DNA from: Fistularia commersonii
Taxonomy: Eukaryota > Chordata > Actinopteri > Syngnathiformes > Fistulariidae
NCBI GenBank assembly: GCA_037954325.1
Contig: JBBMNZ010000001.1
Location: 12,009,258-12,073,257, forward strand
Length of the DNA: 64,000 nt
Reading direction: 5' to 3'
Positions 46,938-60,700 of this stretch are shown piece after piece. The notes beneath the pieces are model-generated. The model was not told the DNA's origin and ran no database searches. It saw only the letters and a list, made by a program, of their open reading frames with translations. The number at the start of each line of letters is the position of its first letter. The first letter of the stretch is position 1. A program made the position numbers and the translations under genes.

Positions 46938-48450
46938 CGAGTTATCTATCTACGATGCACCTCTCTTTATACCGCATTTCTGCATAATAAGATGTTTTCT
47001 TTATAGCCATAAACTAATTATTGGGGGGTGGATTGATTCGGAGCACTACTGAAGGACTAAGTTTAAAATGCACAGCCCACCCCTGATAGAATCCATATCA
47101 AAACAAAAAAATTCAGAATCTTCCAGTGTCATACAGTTTTATCCTGGTTCTTTTGTTGCATTGGCTGTGAGTATTCATCCGACTAGTTGACTCAAACCAC
47201 CAACAACATTTTTTCTGTAGTATCTAGATGTGAATGCGATTCCAATCTTATTCTGCCTGGAGAGTAGGAGGCCTCCGGGGTCTTTGCCAGCTTAATTCTC
47301 TTCTTAACACAACAACTTTAGTCTGCTGTTGTTGTCAGATTTGGTAGCCGTGGACACACGACAGTAGCTGGTTGGGAAAATCTCCTTTGGCTTCTTCAAA
47401 TGCCAACTGTGTGTAAGTTTTCAAAGGTACTCCTTTTATGTCAGCGACATATGACTGCTTGTGTAGACGGTATCTTTGGGAGAGAATCATTTCCCCAGCA
47501 AAGTGCTCATGTCAGCCAGAATATGGAAACTGGAGTGTGTGCCCTTGTGCACTATTCCTGAAGTACATACTTGCATAGATGGCTCAATTCTTCTCCATTG
47601 TGTGTATTTCAGTGTAGTGTACTTTCTGCGAGTGGGCCATATGGTTAATACTGCTGAGTATTCCTGAGTGCGATTATTTTTAGTGCCTGACTTTGTGCCT
47701 TATCCTGTCTCTTTTTTTTTTTTTTTTTTACCAAGTTGAGGTAGGCATCAGGGTGATAAATCCATTTCTGGTCTCTGGCAAAAAGTTGGACTCTCAAGAC
47801 TTTCAAGGTCAAGGATGTGGTTTTGTGTTAGTCTGGTCTGAACAATTACATTTTCGGGCTCTTTTGGCTAGTAATGGTATGCATTCCGGTCCCATGTAGA
47901 GAACGTGGGCAGTATTAATGGTGTCTGAGAAAGTGATCTTAGACTACAATTCTGTCTACTGAGACACAACAGGTTTAGCCCCATGGTACTCCCATTACAT
48001 AATGATCTTGCAACGAGCCACTGCAGCATCCCATTCTCCAGTTGACCCAAGGTTGTTCCTTTTTCAGACCTCCTTGCTTTTATTTGGCTTCATCCTTTTT
48101 TCCAAATCTGCCTTTGATTGTTGGGGAAGTCTTGTGAAATGCAAATACAGCCAAACACAATATAATTGCTGTATGATGGTTCAAAGGGAAAATTATAATG
48201 TCCCAATACCAGGGTCAGGAAGGGTTTAATCAGCGTTGGCACAATCAGTGTTACTCCACTTTTGCACCCTTTTGTTCCCCATGCATGCGTAGTCCTTTGC
48301 CACTGTGTACTGCAATAGAGTCAAGGAAAACAGAAGTGGTGCTGTAAGACAAGAGTATAAAAATCCAGGTTTTTTTTCTGGCAGTGGGCCATTTTGGATG
48401 TTGGACCTTATGAGAAGCATCTCTGCAGATGAAGGTGGCCCTAAATGGAG
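46938..48450. other. Intergenic, possibly degraded repeat
   Basis: Moderately complex sequence with no coherent coding frame. Its texture resembles 58480-60700, and both may be old retroelement remains, but I could not identify any motif. Confidence 0.3.
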
Positions 48451-48543
48451 AGATTAGATTAGATTAGATTAGATTAGATTAGATTAGATTAGATTAGATT
48501 AGATTAGATTAGATTAGATTAGATTAGATTAGATTAGATTAGA
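48451..48543. repeat. (AGATT)18 pentanucleotide array
   Basis: Eighteen perfect tandem AGATT units, plus three bases, with no interruption. Such purity suggests recent expansion. Confidence 0.98.
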
Positions 48544-49489
48544 GCATTATTTGTTTTCTTATGAACACCAGTTTATCAGAAAGGCCTTGTGTGGTGGGGA
48601 AAAATGTGTCCATAAAAAGGAAACATTTTTCATTCAGATCATAAATTATTGTTCACTTGGAATATGCTGTCCAATTAATCAGATTACTGAAACTAGGATA
48701 CCAGATACCAGATGAGTGAGCCCAGCCAAGGAGAAGAACTGTGGCCGACATTCCTGATTATCCAATCAGCGCTCCAAAAACATCAATTCCATCTCGTCAA
48801 TATATAATTAAGAGAGGTAATTGGCTAGCTATTCTCTGAGCAGACAAGCACTACTGCTGGTTAAGTTCAATCCTGCATCAACATCATTCAAACAGACGCA
48901 TGAGAATCTGTTTCCTGGCAGTCAGTAATATATTGGACTTGGACTGTGGTGCAGCAGTAAGCCTGTCTATATCTAAGGGGGGGGGGGGTCATGATTGCCA
49001 TACTATTGTGGAAACTGTACCACATCACATAAAGCAATAGTTAGATTACATTGCTTGTCAAATTACAGCCTGCTTGACCACAACTGTTCCAAAAGCAATG
49101 TTTTTTTCTAATGCCATTATACTTGCTAAGACTTATCCATCCCTTTTTAGGATTCAACTGGACAGGGCGAAAAAATTCAAAACATGGAACTGTTTGCTCT
49201 CAACAGCTGTATGATAATCCATTCCATTGCTCCCCCTCTCCCTTTTCCTGCTCTGGTGAATAGCAAGGCCCTTAATGTGTGACATCAAGAGGAAAATAAG
49301 GCTCTCCAAATGGAAACAAATCACATGGATAGGCAAGTAGGCTTGTAGGAAAAGGCCTCGCTGCATTAGGGCCAGAATAAGACAAAGCAATTGGACTGTA
49401 ATTCTTTTCACCCATCTTGCAGAAGCACCTTGCGGTCCCCATTCCGCAATTACCACACCACTGCTAAACCCGAGTTTGATTAATTTATT
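48544..49489. other. Intergenic, nothing recognised
   Basis: AT-rich, with an 11-base G run at about 48977. No gene or clear repeat. Confidence 0.5.
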
Positions 49490-51896
49490 CATTTATAAAA
49501 GAAGTAGAAAAAGAAGAAGAAGAAGAGTTTGAGTTTAAAAATTCCCTTTATGCAAACGCTGGGCTCTAACAGGTATACATTCAATGAGAACAATGTTCGA
49601 TGCTCAGTACAGCTCAGTGGCAGGGGGTCAACACAATGAGAACATCAACTTGCCATGGTTGTTTATGGAACACAAGACGCCTCCTATCACCCAAGTATAA
49701 CTAAAGTCCCCCAGGTTGCCAGTTAAAGAGAAGAAATCAAAATCCCATTTTAGGCGAGGCTTAATCAGTGCTTTAAAGACTGTCACTGGACTTTTGTTCC
49801 CTTGATAGTGGGGCTTCTTGTTCCTGGTCAACCAAATGGCTAATTTGGCAGAGCCTGAAAAAAAGTTTAGCATAACTGACACCCTCTTGTTGGTCTTTGA
49901 ATATCTTGGACCGAAAATAAATAATTGGAAGGTAAAGGTGACCCTCAAACCAAGGAATAAACTCTTCAAGAAAAAAAACAGTGGCACAAGCTTGCGACAT
50001 TCAATAAATAAATGAGGCCATTTTTCAGGGCATGAACAAAACTCTCTGGTCATCCCAGGCTCCAATTGTGCACTGTACATGTTTGTGACTATAGCACCAT
50101 GCACAATCCTCCACTGGAGGTCACCTGCCCGCTTTTCCAGTGGTGGCTTCTACAGGGACTGCCTCCCCAGAGAGGTGTCCGGTCCAAAGAAATGTTGCTA
50201 CTTTGAATACTCCTCCTACCGGCATCCGGAACCCCAAGATTGGGGTTTCGAACGCCGGTATTAGGCTGTCCTTGTCCCATTCCCCAACCTGTGGCAGGAT
50301 GGCCAGCGAGGGGAACCTGGAGTTGATGTTCTCGTTCCACAGGTCATGGCGGGAGTGATCTGACACCAAACACTTCAGGCGGGGAGGGAGAGCATTACTG
50401 ATTCCCTTGGTGACCCTAGTGATCAGTCTGGTAGAGGTGGCATGTCCAGACTCCCTCAGTGATGAGCTGCAAGAGGTGAGACAGCTTCATGAGGCCCGTC
50501 CTGCTGAAACTGAGACCCAGGCCTGTGGAACGCAGGGACTGGGACCTCAGAAAACTGTTAAAGAGCAGAGGCTCTTCCATCAGCCACCAGCCCGGGGGTT
50601 CTTTCACCACCAGCTGAAACGCTAGAACCTGCCACGCTTGGAGGACTGAACCATAATGAATCCAGTCAGATTGAGAAACCCCGGACTGCATCTATCCAAC
50701 CCCAACCACCCAACCTTTCATAAGAGTAGCTTCACAGTGACCAGCCAGCTGGGTCCACACTCATAAAGGATCCTCTTCACTGTGTGCAGTCTTGAAGCAG
50801 AAGCCTTGGCCTCCCTCAGCAACCGGAAGACAGGGGACTGCTGCTGAGGTCCAGCGTTTTCCAAACCAGTAAAAGTCCAGGACGAGCCTCTGGATCTCCT
50901 TTAACAAGCCCCTTGGTGGCACTAGTGCAAAGAGTTTGTGCCTATCAAGGCAATCAGATTATTGACAATTAGCACCCTTCCCCTATAGGACAGCTGTGGT
51001 AATAGCCCCCTCCACTTTGCCAGCCTTGCACTAACCTTTTCTTTCAATCCTTCCCAGTTATTTCCCCTAAAGGCGTCAGTTCCTAGGTGCATCCCTAGCA
51101 CCTTCAGGCATCCCCTTTCCCAGCTAAGGCCATCGGGTGAGGCGGGCAAAGTGTGGCCATTCTATTGGGCCAGCAGTAGAGCAGTTTGCTCTTTTCCCAG
51201 TTCACCTTTGCTGAGAGAGCATACACAAGGTGCTGGACATCATCCTGGTTAGAAACAAACTCATGCACATCGTCAGCATTAGCACACAGGCTAAAGGAGT
51301 GCTTCTGTCCCTTTGGCCATGGCAAGGAGAAGCCATGGGGCCGGTTCCTGAGTAGTTAGAGCAAAGGCTCAATGCCGAAAGCATACAGCTGTCCGGAGAT
51401 GGGGCAGCCTTGTCTTATTCCACGTCTGAAGGCGATCGGCTGGCTCAGTCCTGCGCCCATTTTGACCTGGCACTGTGCATTATTGTAAAGTAGGCGCAGC
51501 CAGGATACAAAGTTATAGCCAAAACCGAAAGCCATAAGTGTCGAAAACAAGTATGAGCGGTCCGCCCTATCAAAGGCCTTGTCTTGATTTAATACAATTA
51601 CACCAGCCTTCAAATCGTAACTGTCGCATAAGTCAAGCACATCCCACACGTTGTCCATCGTAGTCCTGTCTACGACACAACAGGTTTGATCTGCATGTAC
51701 AATGTTATCGAGGCAACTCTTCAGCCTATTGGAAAGCGCCTCGGACAGGATTTTGTAATGGGCAAACAGGAGGGACACCGGCCTCAAGTTCTCCAGCAAG
51801 GCCAGGTCTCCTGTCTTCAGAAGCATAGCAAGGACCACCTTCCAGCACGTGCTTGTCAGGGAGCCAGTCTGACTGCACTCACCATCAGTGCATTAA

Positions 51897-51980
51897 CCCT
51901 CTTATTATGTTAAGGGTCAATTTGACCCATTTCCCCCATTGACCCAATGGGTCAAATTGACCCTTAACATAATATGAGGG
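51897..51980. mobile_element. 84-bp piggyBac-type MITE (near-perfect hairpin)
   Basis: TTAA at both sides (51893-51896 and 51981-51984). The element starts CCCT and ends AGGG, with 33-bp inverted arms that differ at one base and an 18-bp spacer. TTAA duplication and CCCT termini are piggyBac features. It carries no gene and is inserted in the L1/Tx1-like LINE. Confidence 0.75.
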
Positions 51981-52739
51981 TTAAGGTCATAGCCAATACT
52001 GATCCAAAAGTGTTTAAAAAAGTCCACAGGGAGCCCAGCAAGTCCTGGAGTCCGTCTCAGGGGGATCTGGTTTACGTCCATGGTGAGCTCTTCAATGGTC
52101 AGCTCCTGGTCCAGAGTAGTTCCCTAGTTCTCAGAGGAGTTCCTTGCGCTTCCACAGTCACAGTGTACTCTCCCTAATAGGTCTGTATAGAATCTTTGTG
52201 CATGGGCCTTAATTTCTGCTGGGTAGGTGGTAACTCTGCCTCCAGGCAGCCTCAAACAGAACATCAGCTTTCGCTACGCAATAGATCTTTCTTGATTGAA
52301 AAGGAGGACATTGGGGCATCCATATCCTTACAATGGAGGAACCCGTACCTGATCAGAGCTGCCTTTACCCTTTCCTAGATGAGAGTGGCGAGTTGAAGTC
52401 TCCTCTCCATATCTCCATCCAACCCTTCCTCAATATTCAAAATTTCAGAGTCAAGAATTCTGATGACCTCTTTTGTCTTGGCCAAGGAGTGAGATGTGCA
52501 CTACTGACAGACGACCTTAATATGGGCCACCACCATACACTCAAAGACAGAAAGTTTTTTTTTGATTTATCCATTCTTGTTAGAAAACAGTGAACGTTTG
52601 CCAGACGCCCCTGTCTTTTAGAAGGTTATTGTTGAAATGCTACTACAATTTGAGCCATTGGCCAGTAGTCATGACTAACCCAAACGCAACTAAATGATGA
52701 TCCAAAAAGCCAATTGGAGTTACGTGGCATTTGACTAAT

Positions 52740-52983
52740 AGTAATTAATCCTTTATCAATCCTTTATCAATTCCCATGGGGAAATACATTCTCTGCAATT
52801 AACTCATCATGGATGAATCATGAGCAGTAGGTATGCATCCACCAGTGCTAGGGAAGCAATTAGTGATCATTGTCTTGCTCAACAACACTTCAACTCTCTA
52901 GGAGGAGAACTGGGAATTAAACCATCAATGTTAGGTTACAAAGATCAGTGCTCTACCTCCTGCGCCACGCAGCCCCTATATGT
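52740..52983 (-). repeat. tRNA-derived SINE nested in the L1/Tx1-like LINE
   Basis: On the minus strand it starts GGGGCTGCGTGGCGCAGGAG, then GTAGAGCACTGATC (A-box region) and GGTTTAATTCCCAG (B-box-like), followed by a non-tRNA body. It is a different family from the SINE at 13055. It interrupts the LINE between endonuclease and RT. Confidence 0.7.
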
Positions 52984-54460
52984 GGTAGGAGGGCCTTAGA
53001 AATGTAGAACCTGCCACTTCTGTCCGCTGACACCCGACCACTGCAAGCCCGGACCAAGGTATCCAGCAGAACATAAAAGGATATGGCAGCTCAGAGGGCC
53101 TGAGAAGATACTGCATAGGGCTCCCCACCTATTCTGTCAACAGTCTCATCAAGAGTGCAATTGAAGTCTCCGCCCACTATGATATTGTCCTACTGGTAAA
53201 TTGAAAGTTCTTCCTTCAGTGTGTGGAACACGTTCACTTGTCCGCGACGCTGGTCGGAGCGTGTCCTTTAACTAGGCAAGACAGAATCTGCTATCTCTAC
53301 CCTCACAATCAGCAAGTGGCCCTTTGCTGCCTCAGCAGAAGGCTGAGGCTTTGAGGAGGATAACTACACATGCACTCTTGGTGCTTCCGTGACTGAGGTA
53401 ATAGGGTCCATCCCATCATAAACCTTGGTCCACCTCGTCCTTCTGAACCGTGTGCATTTCCTGTAAAAAGAACATATCCAACTTTTTCTGGAAACATATC
53501 GGAGATCAGGGCTCTCGTGTTTCTGTCTCTTCCGCCACTGATGTTCAAAGAGCCTAGCCTAAGAAATGGCATGAATGGGGGAAGAGAGGCACCTGGGCGA
53601 GAGAGTGGACATGACATGCAACAGGGTGACTGAAAGAGCAAGAGTTACGCATGGTCTTTTACATCCGTTTCCTTGCAGTTTTGCCTTTCACCTTCCTCAG
53701 AAGTGTAACATGTTTCTACAGACGGTACTGTTTCCTTTCATCCAAAGGGTGCAGATTTTGCAGTTTGTTGATGGTGCTGACTGATTTGATGAATATGTCA
53801 GTGTCACCAAAGTAGTCTGAGATATCAACTTTCTTATAGGAGGAATCCTATAGAGGATCCTAATCCTAAAGAATCCTAAAGAAGACATTAATTAATTAAT
53901 TAATTATGATCATTTTGTACTTTATTGCTCTATGTAACTGAAACAGTGTCAGACTCTGATTCACATTCAATGTCTTCACCCTCACCCAACTTCCCTTCTC
54001 CCCTGTATCCACAGTACAACGGCAGGCGCAGCAGGTTGTGACGGTTTTGAGATGGAGCCTCCAAAAACATGTGTCCTCAGGGACTGACCATGCCTTAGCC
54101 ATGGATCCTTGCACCCAAGGCTCAGTGTTTTAAAGCCACTGGCAAACTTCCCAAACACCTTTTTATTTCATTTTCCATCAGAGCATTTGGATTGAAAAGA
54201 GGCAGACCTGAGATGGTGATTCCCATTGAAGGTGCGGACAGGAGGGACCTGAATTAAGGTCTCCATCCCGCTAGCAATCAACTGGTGGACAAGCTCTTCC
54301 GACTTCAGGAAGGTAACCACAGTTTGGTTCAATCTGGACGCATACGTCAGATTTTTGGGTCCTACTGCAAGCAGTATTCCCTACACAGACACCGTGCTGT
54401 CAGGCGGCATTATCCGTACTCCATGCCAGAGGGATGGAGGGGGTGGCTCAGGGGACGCCA

Positions 54461-57400
54461 TGTCCGATTAGCCAGCACCGCCGGGCAGGTGCGTGGGCAC
54501 CCGGCCCAAACAATCAAATAGAGAAATCAAAAATCCCGAATATGTACAGAAAATTACAGACCGGAAAAAAACAAAAAAAAGTACATGTATGGAAAAGGGT
54601 GAGGAGAAAAATGGGCCAAATGACCCGAAAAGATGCTTTCATCTGCATCTCACCATTTTCACTCAGTGTGGACGTGGAAAAACCACTCTCAGAATGAAAA
54701 ATATTGGATTATTAGAAAACTTGTTCTCTGTCAATTTAGCCTGATAATTTCTCAGATTTTCTTGCTTTATTTATGTTCTGGAAAGAAGCCTGCTCTTGTA
54801 TATCACAAATGCAACAAGGCAAGCTTGGTAGAGGTATATTGATTGGGTTTGACTGTGTCCCCCTCCACTGAGCCCTGCCCTGCTACCACCCATGCAGTTT
54901 GCATTAATCTCAAGCTTTTAGCTCTTGAGCCTGTGAGCACTGGCTCGCGTTCAACAGTCTCGTTTCTTGGCTAAAAGGAGATCCAATCCCATTCCCATGC
55001 ATTCAATTTCCCATTATAAGCTCATTAGTGATTGTTTGTGGGCTCCTGACTAGGACGTCCATCCTCTCAGAAAGACGACAGAGAGATGTGAGGATGTGTG
55101 CATTTGTGTCTGTGCTTGGGCATGCCATGCCGACCTTGAGTGTGCTGACATGCCAACCCCAGCCCTTTCAGAAACCTGCTGACGCACCCCATGTAGTGCG
55201 CACGCACACACCCACACTCACCCACACACACACACACACACACACACTAGTCCTTCCTCTTCAGCCCTCATTCCAGCCTACTCGTTCCTCTAGGCTTGGC
55301 CATCAGTGATGCAGGAGACAGCAGAGTGAACAGACAGGGGGGGCTGAGGCTGGATAAGGGTTTTTAACATGCGAGGCAGGTACTCCTGTGTGTACGTATT
55401 GATCCTTGGAGGGCTCCCAGGCCCCCTTTTCCTTTCTTTGCCTGGCAGTGGAGGCCATTCATCACCAAAGCCATGACTGGAGAGCACAAACAGCAGTCTC
55501 TGTCAGAAAATGGGCTGCGCTGTGCCACAGTAAACTGGACTCTCACACGAGGAGGGACGCAACCTTGACACACATGGCGTGATTCGTTCCTCTCTCTCTC
55601 TGAGGTGTCATTCGTAGAGTGCTGGTCAATGCACAGTCATGCGTCTATAAAGCCCAGCTTCCCTCAACAGCTCCACTGGATGGAATAGCTCTGCTTTCAC
55701 CTTGCATGTTTTTATTGATTTTCAGGGAATAAAAAACATATAAAGGAGAATTTTTGCACACTGTAATGCTTCATCGTAAAAGTCCCTAATATTGCATAGA
55801 AGAAAACAATCTTGTTTTTAATGTGTTCTTTTCTTTTAACGGGATGTTCAAAAGGGACGCCGAATCACAGAATTTGAATATCCAGGTCATGTTTATTTCT
55901 GCCGTCTCTCCCATAGCTAGTGATTTGAGGGTTCTAAAATGTGTCTTCCCACACACACCGTCAAATTTGATAGTGTTTTTTGATGCAATGGGGAGATTCC
56001 CCAGCTCAGGTCCCAGTGCCAGAGCTTGGGTTTATCTTGAATTTGGGCCATGACAAGGACAAATGCAGAGAAATAAAGATACTGGGAGGGAGCTGAAAAG
56101 ATTGAAGGCCTCAACATGAGATGTATTTTAAATAACTTTGACAGAGGATTTTTAACTGCCTCTCCGGGCTGGATCTAATTTGTCATGAGAGGATGCAACA
56201 CACTGGCCGATGGGACACAAAGATAGACAAAGGCAGAGGGGGGCATGGAGGGAGGGAGAAAGGGTAATGGAGGTGTTCACTTAGTTGGTGGAATATCTGC
56301 CCTCTTCATCTTTTCATCTCTCCAGCCTCCCTCTCTCTCCCTTTGCCCCTGCCTTACTCATCCAGTTATATTCATTTTCCACCTATCCTAAATTCATTTT
56401 TGCTCCCTTTTCTTTCTCTTCTTTCTCTTTCACACTTTGTGTCATGCTCTTTCTCGCCTCCTTCCATCTTTCTCCCCGTCGCCTCCCTCACTCAACATTT
56501 CCCCCGCCTCAACCCTCCCTCCCTCTGTCTTTCACAGACGATTTAGGCAGTCACAGCCTCTCCCTTCAATTTATGAAATTGCTCATGTTATTTCCGGCCC
56601 TCCAACCACTGTGCTCTCCCTCATAAGTCTTAGTGGATGGGTACATCCTCTCATCGCAGATAGTCCACACATGGCCCTATTCAACATCTAACAGTAACAA
56701 AGTTCAGGTAGTTCCGTTTAAAAAGAAACAACAAATTATTCTGATGAAAATATTCTCAGACAGCAAAATTAGACCCCAACTCTTACAATCCGTCAGAAAC
56801 ACGGGCCCTCCATTCTTAATACCCACCCATGGCTTGTTGTTTACTACTTATCCCTGTGGCTACTATGCAATGCACATTGGTCCAATTTCCAATTGCTTTG
56901 TCTTCTTTATGCCTTACTACTCTAAGCCATTGCTTTGGTGAGTATAACTGTTGAAATCTGCAAGACTAAGAAGCATTTTTCAAACCTTTTTTCAATCCCA
57001 GCAATATACACTTGGCAGGGCTTTGAATGAATCAGGTAGAAACAGTACTGACATAAATTCTGAATGGCACAAGACTCTTGCTTTTGTACATTTTTGAAAG
57101 AGGTTTTTAATGTGATGTGCAGTCGGGAGTTTCCGCAGATGTATCTTTCAGTGTGGCGTTAACCAGAACAGACAGAAGGAAGTAGGGAATGAGTGTCAAT
57201 TTTGAAAGAGAAAACATCCCGGGGAACCTTGATGGTGCTTGAATCTTGTGGGCGACAAATGATGGGGCTAAGGGATGGAGGGAAAGTGAAGGATTTACTT
57301 GGGTGTGTATCTGAGTTGGTGGTAGCAGTATTGGCAATGGTGGTGGTGGTGGGGGGGGGGCAGCCTGTCCTTGTGCCTTCTCCACTTCTCTTGTCTGCAG

Positions 57401-58480
57401 CCTTCTACTCTCTCCTCTCAGACTGTTTCTGCCTCATTACCCCCTTCACCAGCAGACTTCTCCCTCTGCAGCGGTGAAAAGAACTGTCCTGTCGCTTCCT
57501 CTTTCCCTCCAGCCGCAGCCTGAACACTGCCTTACCCTCCTGATATTAATCAACACACATATACACACTCCATCAAGTGGGTGCGCAAACTCTCTGGTAA
57601 GTTCGCCTGATGGACAGACGTGTGGGCAGCCCTCTCTTTTCCTGGCCCTCTTGCAAATGAGACATCCAACCCATTATAGAAGCAGGCAAGGGACAGGATA
57701 TTAGAAAGCTCTTATGGGGAGAAAATATAGTTTTCATTATATGGTCTTACACAAATGGCTAGAGGGAAATGCTAATTTTCCACTGATTTGTATGTTTTCC
57801 ACTTGCATGTTACTGTCTTGTTTTGAAAGTAAAGTTCAAAGTATTTGCATCTGACGTCTATTTCATTTTATCTATTGATAGTCCAATATTGTCAACGTAA
57901 CCGATCACAATTGTCAAAGTGCTCATGTGTCATTGCACACACATGGAATTTTCTAAAAATGTGCCCACCTCTGGTGAAATGTTATCTCACGCCATTTCAT
58001 TGTAGTTCCAATTACTGGAGGCTATTTGAAGTAAATACAGTTGCTGCAGCTGTAGAAATACAGAGTATGTGATGCCGCAGATGGAGTACATCATTTAAAT
58101 GTTACATTCTGCTCTATTTTACAAACAGCATTTCAAAAACACACATTTGATTCTTCTGTAGAAATGGAATTGCATACTTCTCAGCAAAATCATCTCTTTC
58201 ATTTTACCAAACTTACACCAGATATACTTAGTACTCTCACTTAATCATATATCACCAATGTCATCTGTTATTATTTTTTTATTATTATTAATATTTACAC
58301 ATTCAACAATGTCAGTGGACGTATCTTCATTTTTGTGACCAAATAGCCAGTCAAACCTTTTACATATCACAGAACTGAGACAACAGGGGGATTAAACTTT
58401 TATCCTGAGTTAGAATGCTTTACCAAGAGTATGTGTTTGTGTGCGTATTATCGATGCATGTTCTTTTTGCATTTGTTGTT
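54461..58480. other. Intergenic with a CA microsatellite and a pyrimidine-rich tract
   Basis: (CA)n at about 55202-55247; a strongly pyrimidine-rich stretch at 56290-56560; a (GGT)n/(G)n run at 57338-57360. No gene family recognised in any frame. Confidence 0.5.
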
Positions 58481-60700
58481 GTGTTTTTTGGGGCAGGAGG
58501 CAAGAATGGTGACTTTCTCAGATGAGTATATTTTTCTAATATAAGGTTCTTATCCTCTTTTTCTGGCTGAGTTGTGCTTCCCCTTGGAGGGGGAAGATGA
58601 CTGCAACCTTGATGACATACTTGTTCATCTCAATTGCTGAGTATAAAACTGGTTGGTGTCAGCCTTCTGGATGATAAATTCCTACTCTTGAACTCTGACG
58701 GACTCCCTACTGTGTACAGGTGGCGAAAGTGTCTCTCTTTGTACTCTTGCATTGTTCTCCATTTTGTATGTATCTTTGTGGCGAGTGACCACAAAGACAG
58801 GTTTCTTATTGGCAGTTAAATTAATTGAAGCACACAGCTCCTCATCAGCTTTGTTAGTGATTTGAAATTGTTGACTGTTGTGTTTCAGTTCTAAAGGAGA
58901 ATGATTGCTAGGTTTCTTTTGTCTATGTTGGCTTTATCCATGAAATGCTCTTGTTTTATTACGATTTTCTTTAGTTTAATCCATAGCTGAGGCCGTAATA
59001 CAAGCTTGAAGGGATGTGTGAATTCTTATATCTCTTTGATATTTTCCAAGTGCTGATTTGGCGACCTCTATCTTCGCCACACACTTCGACATGTCTACCA
59101 GACACAACATTTGTGACAAAATGTATGACACCCTGACCATGTCCGAGGGTACAAGTTAAAGTGAGGCTTTTTGGAGTTAGATTGCCAGTGCTCTTAACAA
59201 GCAGCTTGATTTCCAACATTAACTTCAATGTGCTTAGAGATTCCAGGCTAAAAGAATAAATCTCACAATCTTTGTTGACTCTAATCCTTACCCGTGTTGC
59301 CTGCTTAGGACTCCATAAACATTATTTTCCCTCATTCAATTTGTCTTGAAATATGCACCTCTGTGACTTCAAAGAGATAACCTTACAGGGATGGTGAATG
59401 ATTGTAAAGTTTTATTTCTCTCGCATTCCCTCTGGCTTTGTTGGGGCTGCAGCCAACATTGTCTTCAAGATAAAATCAAGGGGCTTGTGGTCTTGAATGT
59501 GCCATCACATGGAGCTGAGGAAAACATCTGACTTCAAATAGGATTCAGATTTTTGATTTGCGTGTACCTGATTTCAGACTTCTGTGCGAGAAGTCCAGCT
59601 TGTCGTTGTACAATATCAATTGCCGTGCACAGCAGGGGAGACCAGAATGACAAAGCGGATTCAGAGTACCGGTACTCTAGGGTATTTTGGCCGGCCAAAA
59701 TCCCAGCAAACTTTGTCATGGAATTTAACCTGCCCTGTAGTTTAAGGTCTCTCGTGGGGGTAATTCCACCTGGTCATCATACCAGACAAATACTCTGTTT
59801 CCACTCGCTGTTGTACCTTTTTTTTTTTTTAATTTAATTATTTCTTGACTCTGCCCTTATTACTGATTTGGAAACTACCTGTTTTTTCTTTTTCTGCCAC
59901 AACCTCAGGCTGAGATGAATGAACTTTGAGAGCTTCATGTTGAGTTTTGCATTTGGGTCCTGACAACTGGTTCTTGTGTCACAGTGCATGAGGTTGGCTT
60001 TTCGTTTGTTTGTTGCTCCTACCATCCATTTTCATGCTACTACCACCTACTGTTATTTGTTTTTCTGATATGTACACATTTTGTCATTAGGCAAGCATAA
60101 CGTTTTATAGGGACCCTCGGCTAGACACAAAAAAGAGCTGGTACTAAGTGTTCGGACGGTGATTTGTTCAAGGAAAATATTAGCCTGTTAACCTGTGTCC
60201 AGCTTATGCTTTTCATGCTATTTCCCACATTTTAAGGTTTGAAGCTCACTTCCCTGGGAAAAATCAATTTCTGAGTTACATCAATAAATGGATCATTTGG
60301 CTTGTAGTCTGATGTTCTGTTTTCATGGAGGACAAAGATCACTAGAAGGCACCATTTTCCTATTCTTCTAAACTTTCCTTTTGCTGTGCAGGAGACATTT
60401 CCCTTCTGCGCACTATTTTTACGGTAGCCACAGCTTGGGCTGCATTTTTGATCTCAGTTGTTTGTTTTGAAGTCTCTCTATGCCTTTCTTGTCTAGAACA
60501 CACTCTGTGTGGTGTCCTTTGATGTCTGCCTGTGTACTGCACGCGCAGTCTGCTAACATGAGCTGCTTGTCGCACCACTTCCAAAAGCTCACATCTGGGC
60601 TTGGGATAGTGTGTTTGATCTAGCAATGTCCATACCGTTGTATAGCATAAGATGTTATTCGCCACTTAATCGTTTACTTGTCATCCTCAAATTTAATCCA
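58480..60700. other. Intergenic, possible old retroelement remains
   Basis: Fairly complex sequence with broken minus-strand frames (for example 60360-60665, 101 codons) but no catalytic motif I can name. It is listed so the stretch is not read as unique regulatory DNA without checking. Confidence 0.25.

Larger units (their letters stand above)
49490..54460 (-). mobile_element. L1/Tx1-like LINE, nearly complete but decayed
   Basis: Read on the minus strand in order: ORF1-like remains at about 53560-54440 (TVVTFLKSEELVHQLIASGM); the AP-endonuclease start at 53309-53641 (GSLNISGGRDRNTRALISDM); RT at 51356-51838 (LENLRPVSLLFAHYKILSEA, LNQDKAFDRADRSYLFSTLM, RRGIRQGCPISGQLYAFGIE); the FADD-type box changed to ANADDV (51202-51384); the post-RT KWRGLLPQLSYRGRVLIVNN (50922-51149); and the C-terminus GAIVTNMYSAQLEPGM, SGSAKLAIWLTRNKKPHYQG (49628-50104). 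Stops and frameshifts separate the parts. A SINE (52740-52983) and a TTAA-flanked MITE (51897-51980) are inserted in it. Confidence 0.85.

Noticed and set aside
48451..48543. Regularly repeated units that might suggest a CRISPR array
   Set aside because: Units are contiguous 5-mers without spacers, in a vertebrate genome.
60360..60665. 101-codon minus-strand frame
   Set aside because: No recognisable domain and no neighbouring exon; it may be part of old repeat remains. Not enough for a gene call.
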